Shown: piece after piece, positions 52,772 to 59,133 of the stretch
How the letters are laid out: every line of letters begins with the position of its first letter
Numbering within the stretch: the first letter of the stretch is position 1
Assembly: GCA_034142505.1 (NCBI GenBank)
Contig: JAWZDV010000043.1
Coordinates: forward strand, 24,691-88,690
Reading direction: 5' to 3'
Source: Hungatella_A sp034142505
GTDB taxonomy: Bacteria; Bacillota; Clostridia; Lachnospirales; Lachnospiraceae
DNA: 64,000 bases
The notes under the pieces: model-generated
Told to the model about the DNA's origin: nothing
The model's database searches: none
The model's input: the letters and a program-made list of their open reading frames with translations, nothing else
Translations under genes and position numbers: made by a program

Positions 52772-54771
52772 AACATTTTTTCTCCTCTGACCTTTTGATT
52801 CATATATGGAACTAATTCCATTTGATCTTTCATATTTTTTACCTTTTTTAATTCCTCTTCATTGTCCAAAAGGTCCAAAAATACACTGTAAAACTTGATC
52901 GTCTCCTCTTTGAGCCCTGAAGCCTCATCTAAGTTAAAGGCAAGCAGAAAGATCATATCCGCCGTCTCATCGCCCTCCCACCGCACCGGCTTTTTCAATG
53001 TCGCGCAGGCCACCGCCGGCCGGATCACATACTTGGAATATCCGTGTGGAATAGCCACTCCCATTCCCAGATGAGTGGGTGCTTTCTCCTCATGCTCAAA
53101 CACCGACGCCTCAAACCCTTCCGTCACATATCCGGCATCCAAAAGCGATTTGCACAGCTTCCTGATGATGGCTTCTTTATCAGAAGCCTCCTCCCCCAGC
53201 CAGACAAATTCTTTATGGAACAGTTCTTTTTGAAGCTGTACCTGGACAATTCCCGCTTTCTTTTTCAACTTTTCCTTTCGAATCTGTTTCATCTTGTCCC
53301 CAATTTTCTTCATATCGTAAGCGGGAAGCAAATGTTCCACCACCACCACATCCCGGTCCAGCCGGTAGCTGTCAAGGGGCAGCGTGGAAATGATAAAATC
53401 GCTCTGGGCCGTCCTCAGTTTTCGGATATCTCTGATGGAAAACACTCCCTGTATCCTCAAATCCGTGATATTCCGCTCAATCCGTTCCCGCAGCAGCTGG
53501 GAAACGCCGATTCCATAATTACAGACCACACAGGCTGTCAGAATTGAGATATTCCGCTCCACCGCACCGCCAAGATGAAGAGCCAGACAGCACATTTCGT
53601 GCTCGTTGATCTCCATGCCCAGCTCCTTGTCGAAGAACACGCCTGCGGCATAGACAGCGGCATAGATATTCGGATATTTCTGCTTCACCTGCTTTAACAG
53701 CGGATGTTTCCATACAATGTGATACCGAAGCCGCTGAATCGTGGACCGCAGCTGGAACAGAAGCGATTCCACAAAGGAACGGTCCGTCTTCAAATCGACA
53801 CTGATGATCTCTCCCAGAAGATTGGCCAGCTTCATGGTGATACAGCATAGCTCCAGGTTTGCATTTTCAAACTCCAGCATGTTCTGCTCGCCGGAAAATC
53901 CCTGGATATCCGAGATTCTCACAAGAAAAAGTACATACTCCCGCTCGCCGGACGGTATCCGTACACGGTAATGTTTCTCCAGATCCGCCGCCAGCCGGTC
54001 TGCCAGCCAGGTATCAAAACTACTGTCTGTCCTGCATGTCCGGATCTCCTGCATGTCCACCGTCAGCTTCTTTCGGATTCTGCTGATCATCAGGGCCAGC
54101 TGGAACAGCAGCTGCTGGTGGGATTCATAGGAAAATGCAAACCCGTAAGCCAGCTCCAATCCACAGATCGCCGTCTCCACCTGCCCGGTGTCAAAGCCGT
54201 CCAGCAGATTCTGCGTCATTTCCTGCTCCGTAAGGGTTTTCTCCTGACCCGGCTTCTGCATGGATTTCCAATATCCCAGAAACTGCCACATCGCCATCCG
54301 GTAATGGAATTCATTGTAAAAGATCTCCAGTCCTTTTCCCCTTTTTTTCTCGAAGAGAATGTCGTGGCTCTGAAACCATTTTCTTACCTCTGCCAGCTCT
54401 TTTTCTATGGTTCCGCGGCCGGCAAACAGCGTTCTCTCCAACTCCCCATAATTGACCGCCTTCTTTTTCAACAGCCGGCGAATCACTGTGCAGCGGATAT
54501 CCGCCTGGGTTCCATCCTGTACGGCCTCCTCCCGGTGCATACTGACAAACTGTTCCCATTCCTCCTTTGTAAACTGAAGCCTTACCCCTTCATGGGGCTT
54601 TGCCAAGACTGCCCCCATGTGATATTCCTGACAGAATTCCTTGATGGACGCCAGGTCATTACGCACTGTTTTTTGCGAGACTCCGACATGCTGGGCAATC
54701 TGCATATAGGTGATAAAACGTTCCTGTGAATACAGCAATTTCGCAATACTGATTTGTCTGCCGGACAGCAT
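52768..54771 (-). CDS. PRD-containing transcriptional activator (MtlR/LicR/BglG-like) with EIIB- and EIIA-like domains
   Basis: About 667 residues. N-terminal helix-turn-helix (SGRQISIAKLLYSQERFITYMQIAQHVGVSQKTVRNDLA), a second Mga-type winged helix (about 70-165), PRD1 (His in FSYESHQQLLFQLAL) and PRD2 (INEHEMCCLALHLGGAVERN). An EIIB-like domain with Cys in CVVCNYGIGVSQLL and an EIIA-like domain with His in GMGVAIPHGYSKYV follow. Phosphorylation by HPr and by the adjacent EIIB/EIIA would tune activity to sugar flux. The frame is open to 54891, but GGAGGG five nt before ATG 54771 and homology fix the start. First gene of the operon it likely activates. Confidence 0.94.
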   Translation of the reverse strand: MLSGRQISIAKLLYSQERFITYMQIAQHVGVSQKTVRNDLASIKEFCQEYHMGAVLAKPHEGVRLQFTKEEWEQFVSMHREEAVQDGTQADIRCTVIRRLLKKKAVNYGELERTLFAGRGTIEKELAEVRKWFQSHDILFEKKRGKGLEIFYNEFHYRMAMWQFLGYWKSMQKPGQEKTLTEQEMTQNLLDGFDTGQVETAICGLELAYGFAFSYESHQQLLFQLALMISRIRKKLTVDMQEIRTCRTDSSFDTWLADRLAADLEKHYRVRIPSGEREYVLFLVRISDIQGFSGEQNMLEFENANLELCCITMKLANLLGEIISVDLKTDRSFVESLLFQLRSTIQRLRYHIVWKHPLLKQVKQKYPNIYAAVYAAGVFFDKELGMEINEHEMCCLALHLGGAVERNISILTACVVCNYGIGVSQLLRERIERNITDLRIQGVFSIRDIRKLRTAQSDFIISTLPLDSYRLDRDVVVVEHLLPAYDMKKIGDKMKQIRKEKLKKKAGIVQVQLQKELFHKEFVWLGEEASDKEAIIRKLCKSLLDAGYVTEGFEASVFEHEEKAPTHLGMGVAIPHGYSKYVIRPAVACATLKKPVRWEGDETADMIFLLAFNLDEASGLKEETIKFYSVFLDLLDNEEELKKVKNMKDQMELVPYMNQKVRGEKML

Positions 54772-54813
54772 ATCTTCCCTCCTGATGTTGTCGTACCTGT
54801 TTGCTATGTTGTT

Positions 54814-54891
54814 ATTATAACAGTTCCTTTCTTTTCCACTTTTCATTTTATTGACACATTTCCCCCTCTTTTCTCTGATAATTTGACACAT
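54814..54891 (-). promoter_or_regulatory. PTS operon promoter with two helically phased upstream repeats
   Basis: Minus-strand extended -10 TGTTATAAT (TATAAT at 54814-54819) inside the palindrome GTTATTATAAC, with a poor -35 as expected for an activated promoter. ATGTGTCAA occurs twice upstream (54851-54859 and 54883-54891 on the minus strand) with starts 32 bp apart, three helical turns. These are plausible sites for the PRD activator. Confidence 0.55.
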
Positions 54892-54893
54892 AT

Positions 54894-54941
54894 AATAAAA
54901 GATCCCCCTGACACCGTTTGGTGAGAGGAGGATCTTTTATT
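54894..54941 (-). terminator. Terminator of the small gene at 54954
   Basis: AATAAAAGATCC pairs with GGATCTTTTATT and is continued by an inner CACC-GTTT-GGTG stem. On the minus strand it ends in CTTTTATTATAT, 13 nt after the stop codon, and it abuts the upstream PTS repeat. Confidence 0.8.
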
Positions 54942-54953
54942 GCGATCTTCTAT

Positions 54954-55172
54954 TTAATTCTGCGTCATCTTTAACCTGGAAAACAGATCTTTGGACGGAA
55001 TCTCTGTAGATACCGGCCTGTAAATCTGCATGATACTACTGCCGGAATGTCCTGTCACATCTGTCAGGCGCACAATATCTTTCTCTGTATTCCGTTGAAA
55101 AATCGCTGCCGCGGCATTTTGCTTCGCTACCGTTATATCATCTTTTATACTTCCATGTCTGCGCCCACCCAT
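54954..55172 (-). CDS. 72-residue protein of unknown function
   Basis: I do not recognise a family. AGGAGG with about 10-nt spacing and a following terminator argue that it is real. The peptide is basic at the start (MGGRRHGS), has an Ala-rich helix (AKQNAAAAIFQRN) and a stretch DIVRLTDVTGHSGSSIMQIYR, which could be a helix-turn-helix of TetR or integrase C-terminal type, but both matches are weak. It follows a small XRE-type gene on the same strand at the end of a surface-protein operon. Confidence 0.6.
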   Translation of the reverse strand: MGGRRHGSIKDDITVAKQNAAAAIFQRNTEKDIVRLTDVTGHSGSSIMQIYRPVSTEIPSKDLFSRLKMTQN

Positions 55173-55227
55173 TGTTTCAAAACCTCCTTGTTTTTATGGT
55201 TCAACTTACCTTTTACAATAAACGCAA

Positions 55228-55288
55228 ATGGAAGAAATTACAATAGAATTACTTGAATTTCTACTGGTAATTTCTTCCATCTTTTTTT
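55228..55288. terminator. Long perfect hairpin between XRE and 72-aa genes
   Basis: 14-bp perfect stem (55228-55241 with 55267-55280, arm ATGGAAGAAATTAC). Its 25-nt loop is itself partly palindromic (TAGAATTACTTGAATTTCTA). T7 follows on the plus strand; on the minus strand only TTTGCGTTT follows. It could end the XRE transcript or a plus-strand RNA. Confidence 0.6.
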
Positions 55289-55289
55289 G

Positions 55290-55484
55290 TTATCCCTGGA
55301 TTCCCAGGGTCTCGGCAATGCGTTCTTTGGTTCGTTCACACTGGTTCCGGCCGTAAATGATGTCGCTGACCGTGGAATTGGCGATGCCTAGACGGCGGGC
55401 TAACTCCTGCTGGGGGATATCCTGTTCCACCATTGCGATTTTCATTTTCTTTCCAAATGGGGTGCAGGGGATTCTTGCTGCCAT
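55290..55484 (-). CDS. Small XRE/Cro-CI-type DNA-binding protein
   Basis: 64-residue helix-turn-helix protein. MKIAMVEQDIPQQELARRLGIANSTVSDIIYGRNQCERTKERI fits the HTH_3 pattern: two helices, recognition helix NSTVSDII, and the trailing helix ending ETLGIQG. GGAGG with 8-nt spacing before ATG 55484; the longer upstream frame has no homology. It lies 92 nt after the secreted-protein gene and may regulate that operon (inference). Confidence 0.82.
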   Translation of the reverse strand: MAARIPCTPFGKKMKIAMVEQDIPQQELARRLGIANSTVSDIIYGRNQCERTKERIAETLGIQG

Positions 55485-55576
55485 ATGGGTGTCCTCCTTT
55501 TTCTCTTTGTGGGGCGGTGATTGGTATAATTCGTTTGCTGCTATGCATGACTGACTGATTCTTTTTGAGTGATTCT

Positions 55577-56215
55577 TTAGCTTGGCTCCGTTACGGTTAC
55601 GGTGAAGCTCGGTTTTACGGCAAAGGTCTCGGCGTTGCTCCATCCTTTCTCGGTCATTCCGTAGAGTTTCAGTTCCATGGTTCCTCCGTTGGCGTCAAGT
55701 TTTCCTTTGTTTGTCCTTGTGCTGTCCATGTAGTACTTGAGGCCAGTTCCGGCTTTCAGCCAGAAGGTGGGGTCGCTGATATCCGACGCGGCGGCTGTTG
55801 TTTTCTCACTGACCGCCAGCATTAGGCTTTTGTTCGTTGACAGGCCGCTTACATTATCTACCAGGGTCACTCCGCTGGTTGGGACGGTGACTCCCGAGAC
55901 ATAGACGTAGACCGGGACAGCGGAATTGTTGACGATTTTATAGCCGCTTGACTGGTTTCCTCCGATCTGGACATTTGGGTCTGTTGCACTGTATTTGGTT
56001 GGGTCGATGTCAAAGGCGGTGGTCAGCGGTATCGTCACGCTTAAGGTCGTCGCTTTGATGGTTCCGTTTAATGTGGTCTCCACACCATCTGTCTCGGCGG
56101 TGACATTGCCTGTACTGACTGACGGCAAGGCGGCACCGTAGGCTCCGGTGGTTCCCGACAGCGCCAGGCCAAGGCTCAGGGCCAGAGCGGCGGTCTGTTT
56201 CATTCTCTTTTTCAT
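55577..56215 (-). CDS. Secreted beta-rich protein, paralog of the next upstream gene
   Basis: 212 aa, no named family recognised. Signal peptide QTAALALSLGLALSGTTGAYG. The mature part is Thr/Val/Ser-rich with the order VETTLNGTIKATTLSVTIP, then FDIDPTKYSATDPNVQIGG, then YKIVNNSAVPVYVYVSGVTV, and a second half ending FAVKPSFTVTVTEPS. The same order is found in the 240-aa protein encoded just upstream and in the C-terminal region of the giant GLUG protein at the right edge. No wall anchor motif, so it is either released or held by partner proteins. GGAGG eight nt before the ATG. Confidence 0.8.
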   Translation of the reverse strand: MKKRMKQTAALALSLGLALSGTTGAYGAALPSVSTGNVTAETDGVETTLNGTIKATTLSVTIPLTTAFDIDPTKYSATDPNVQIGGNQSSGYKIVNNSAVPVYVYVSGVTVPTSGVTLVDNVSGLSTNKSLMLAVSEKTTAAASDISDPTFWLKAGTGLKYYMDSTRTNKGKLDANGGTMELKLYGMTEKGWSNAETFAVKPSFTVTVTEPS

Positions 56216-56279
56216 TTGAGTTTCCTCCTCTTATCCTTCTTTTTTAGGTGTTTGTTTTATTTATTTGAATCAGCTGGGC

Positions 56280-56984
56280 TTACCGGGCCCGGACTGCGCT
56301 GATCTTCAGGACGGGGCGGACCGTGAACTGGTACCCTCCGTAGAAGTCGGCGGCGGCTTTTCCGTAGATCTGGAGGCCCGCCTCCTCTTCCGCTGCCAGG
56401 TCCGCAACCAGGATATCCCGGCGGCCGGGGCAGATGGCGTACTGTTCAAAGTCGGCGTTGCTGTGATAGGTTTTTCCGGCGGGGCCGAGAACTAAGATGG
56501 CAGTGCCGTAGTCGCCCACTTTTGAAACCCGGTCTACCAGCCGGAAGCTTTGAGGCGGACCGCCGGGATATGACTCGGCGAAAACTAAGTCTCCCGGCTG
56601 GATTTCTCCCACCTCGGCAATCTCCAAACGGACCGGGACCACGGAACTGTTGATGATTTTAAACTCCGTGGGGGACGGGCTCTGGATCTGGCCTCCCGGG
56701 TTTGAGACGGCGTCAAAGCTGCCGTCCGGGTTGATGGAAAATTCCACATCGGACGGGAGGGCAGCGGAGATCAGGGATACTTCTATGGTTCCGCGTATCT
56801 CCGTCTCTACTTCGTGGCTCTCCTCCTCTGCCGGGAATCTTATGGCAGTTTCCTCTACGGGGCCTGCGGCCCCGTAGGCGGGGATGGGCGGCAGGCACTG
56901 AATGAGGAGGGCCAGGATTAATATTTTGTAGTTGGTTTTTAATACTGTTATCAACTGAGATTTCCATTTAGGTTTCAATTCCAT
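56280..56984 (-). CDS. Secreted beta-rich protein, paralog of the 212-aa protein
   Basis: About 234 aa. Signal peptide YKILILALLIQCLPPIPAYG. The mature sequence repeats the module of its neighbour: VETEIRGTIEVSLISAALP, FSINPDGSFDAVSNPGGQI, FKIINSSVVPVRLEIAEVG, ending YQFTVRPVLKISAV. Two starts compete: ATG 57002, which overlaps the stop of the preceding gene (ATGAGTGA) but lacks a ribosome site, and ATG 56984, with AGGAGG only 3 nt away. I list the latter. The function is unknown; a structural or coat role is inferred from context. Confidence 0.78.
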   Translation of the reverse strand: MELKPKWKSQLITVLKTNYKILILALLIQCLPPIPAYGAAGPVEETAIRFPAEEESHEVETEIRGTIEVSLISAALPSDVEFSINPDGSFDAVSNPGGQIQSPSPTEFKIINSSVVPVRLEIAEVGEIQPGDLVFAESYPGGPPQSFRLVDRVSKVGDYGTAILVLGPAGKTYHSNADFEQYAICPGRRDILVADLAAEEEAGLQIYGKAAADFYGGYQFTVRPVLKISAVRAR

Positions 56985-56994
56985 CTCCCTCCTT

Positions 56995-57660
56995 TCACTC
57001 ATACAGGACCAGCTTGATCTGGGCCGATGCCTGGCCGATATAGGTTTCGTCTTCTTTGTAGGCGAAGAATTCCGCGGTACAGCTGTATTCTCCGGCTTCC
57101 ATGGATACTAGCAGCGGGGCGTTCTCCACGTAGTTTCCTGGCGGGATTGCTCCTGTTTCATAGATCTTTTCCCCGGTATCATCACGGCGGACTTCCACCC
57201 GGATAAGTTTTCCCTGGTTGACAGGGTTCTCGATCAGCCAGTTGATGCTGTGGTCGGGGCCTGTGGTTTTTCCCGACGGGGTGGCGTTGATGGTCATGGC
57301 AAGCATGCCCTCCTCCACCACAGCGTCCAGTTCCCGCTGGCGCTCCTCCCTGGTTTTCCCGGGGATATCGCCTGCAATGATGTTTCCTTCGTAGGCAAGG
57401 CCTTCCTGAATGGATGTCTCCTGCCGGTATTTCAGATAGAAGAAACCGGCTGTCAGAGCAGCCGTCAGTAATACCGCCACGGGTACGGCCAGAATGGATA
57501 CCTTGTTTTGTTTTTGGTTCTTGTCCTGATTCCTGTCCCGGTTCTTATCCCGGTTCTTTCTTCCCGGTGCTGCCACGCCCCGGCTTTCCGGCCGGTCCCT
57601 GCCCCTGCTGGACTTTCCATGCATGTCATATGCCTTTTGTCCTTCGATTTGTTCTTCCAT
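56995..57660 (-). CDS. Single-pass membrane protein with extracytoplasmic beta domain (paralog 3 of 3)
   Basis: 221 aa, no named family recognised. The cytoplasmic N-terminus is very basic (NRDKNRDRNQDKNQKQNK), one membrane helix follows (VSILAVPVAVLLTAALTAGFFYL), then an outside domain of about 130 residues. Segments shared with the two upstream paralogs are QRELDAVVEEGMLAMTINATP, LIENPVNQGKLIRVEV, DTGEKIYETGAIPPGNYVE, MEAGEYSCTAEFFAY and YIGQASAQIKL. It lies between another paralog and the secreted pair on the same strand. Confidence 0.8.
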   Translation of the reverse strand: MEEQIEGQKAYDMHGKSSRGRDRPESRGVAAPGRKNRDKNRDRNQDKNQKQNKVSILAVPVAVLLTAALTAGFFYLKYRQETSIQEGLAYEGNIIAGDIPGKTREERQRELDAVVEEGMLAMTINATPSGKTTGPDHSINWLIENPVNQGKLIRVEVRRDDTGEKIYETGAIPPGNYVENAPLLVSMEAGEYSCTAEFFAYKEDETYIGQASAQIKLVLYE

Positions 57661-57730
57661 CCTGGGTTCTTGTCTCCTTATGCTTATTCTCTTCGATGGT
57701 TCTCTGGCTGTTGGTTCTCAGCTGTTTCTC

Positions 57731-58267
57731 TCAATTCTGCACAAATAAAGTGATTCTCGCCGTGGCTCTTCCTATGTACGCATTGTCGCTCATCCGGTAG
57801 GCGTCAAAGTATGCCAGGCACGGATACTCTCCCTCCGGAAGCTTCTGGTCCAGCGGAGTGGTTTCTATGTACTGCTCCGGGTCTAAATAGCCGGATCGGT
57901 AAATCTCTTCCCCGGTGTCTTCCCGGCTGATCGATACCGTGAAACGATTGCTGTTATCCGGCGGGTTCTCAATCAATAAATTGGCTTCCCCTGTTACGCT
58001 GTCTATAAACGGGGTGACGTTGATGGAGAAGGACAGCATTCCTTCCTGAACCATGGCGTCCAGTTCCGCCTGTCTCCCAGCCGGGTCGCTTAAGGTTCCG
58101 CTCTGCACGCGGGCCTCCGGCTCCAGCTGGGGATACTGCACCGTCGGCTCGGCGTGGCTGGCATAGACCAGATATCCCATGGCTGTCAGTCCTGCTGTGC
58201 AGAATATCACACAGACTGCCGCAGCTATGATCACCGCTGTACTTACATGATTCCGTTTCCTTGACAT
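57731..58267 (-). CDS. Single-pass membrane protein with extracytoplasmic beta domain (paralog 2 of 3)
   Basis: About 178 aa. Short basic N-terminus (MSRKRNHVS), membrane helix AVIIAAAVCVIFCTAGLTAMGYLVY, then the shared outside domain: QAELDAMVQEGMLSFSINVTP, LLIENPPDNSNRFTVSI, EDTGEEIYRSGYLDPEQYIE, LPEGEYPCLAYFDAYR, YIGRATARITLFV. ATG 58267 is chosen because the longer frame to 58327 lacks a ribosome site; GAGAGG lies close to 58267. Closest in sequence to the 221-aa paralog. Confidence 0.78.
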   Translation of the reverse strand: MSRKRNHVSTAVIIAAAVCVIFCTAGLTAMGYLVYASHAEPTVQYPQLEPEARVQSGTLSDPAGRQAELDAMVQEGMLSFSINVTPFIDSVTGEANLLIENPPDNSNRFTVSISREDTGEEIYRSGYLDPEQYIETTPLDQKLPEGEYPCLAYFDAYRMSDNAYIGRATARITLFVQN

Positions 58268-58412
58268 CCCTCTCTCTGATCTCCTCACGATTTGTTCTCT
58301 AATCCATTCTGCACTCTTATTGATCATTCATTCTGCAGTTCTTATCGGTAATCCGTTCTACAATTCACTGCAATTCGCTCTGCATATCCAGCTGCTTCTT
58401 TCTGTTTCTGCC

Positions 58413-58976
58413 TTATTCTGCCACCCGCAGGGTGATCTCTAAAGACAGACTTCCGGCCGGGTCTGTTCCGGTGAACAGTTCGATCTTGGCCAGCACCGGA
58501 TATTCTCCCGCTTCCAGCTTCCCCGTCAGTTCAATCATTTCCACATACTGGCCCGGGTCCACTCTTCTGGTTCCTCCCAGACGCTTTCCATTGGAGGACA
58601 GATAGAGATTGATTCTGGAACTGTAATGATTGGCCGCCGGGTTTTCAAACTCGATGTTGCATTCCCGGCTGCTCATCTTCATCGTGGGCAGCTGGTTTAC
58701 CATCACCAGATATTCTCCTTCCGGCACGGTATCATCTCCGGCACCCCGCAGGCTTCCATCCACTGCCCTCTGGTCCGGCATGATATCCATTCTGGCCTGG
58801 ACTTGCGCCGGGAAGCCATAAAATCGGAAATATAAAGTCACTGCTGCCGCAGATAGAATCAGAATTCCTGTAACTGCTCCCAGCCACAGAATGACCCGCC
58901 TGCCGTATCCATGTTTTTTCCTCTTACGGCTGGTTTTCTCCGGTATATGCACCTCTGTATTCTGTTTTTCTTTCAT
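58413..58976 (-). CDS. Single-pass membrane protein with extracytoplasmic beta domain (paralog 1 of 3)
   Basis: 187 aa. Basic start (SRKRKKHGYGRR), membrane helix VILWLGAVTGILILSAAAVTLYF, and an outside domain more diverged than the other two: VMVNQLPTMKMSS, NIEFENPAANHYSSRINLYL, GTRRVDPGQYVEMIELTGKL, EAGEYPVLAKIELFTG, LSLEITLRV. GGAG five nt upstream fits the ATG. First gene after the giant GLUG protein. Confidence 0.8.
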   Translation of the reverse strand: MKEKQNTEVHIPEKTSRKRKKHGYGRRVILWLGAVTGILILSAAAVTLYFRFYGFPAQVQARMDIMPDQRAVDGSLRGAGDDTVPEGEYLVMVNQLPTMKMSSRECNIEFENPAANHYSSRINLYLSSNGKRLGGTRRVDPGQYVEMIELTGKLEAGEYPVLAKIELFTGTDPAGSLSLEITLRVAE

Positions 58977-59133
58977 TCTGTCTCCTGATCCTGCTTTTGA
59001 TTCTGCTTCTGTCCTCTGATTCCGATTCTATCTCCTGATTTTTGTTTCTGTTGTTTCTTGATTCTACATCTGTTTCTTGATTCTACATCTGTCTCCCGAT
59101 TCTGCTATGGCACCACGTCCGTTTCCTCCCAGG
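58977..59133 (-). repeat. Purine-rich spacer with degenerate CAGAATC repeats
   Basis: Read on the coding strand, the 157-bp gap is made of imperfect units such as ACAGATGTAGAATCAAGAA, two of them nearly identical in tandem. Similar CAGAAT-rich stretches fill the gaps at 58268-58412 and 57661-57730. No terminator or promoter was seen in them. Confidence 0.55.
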
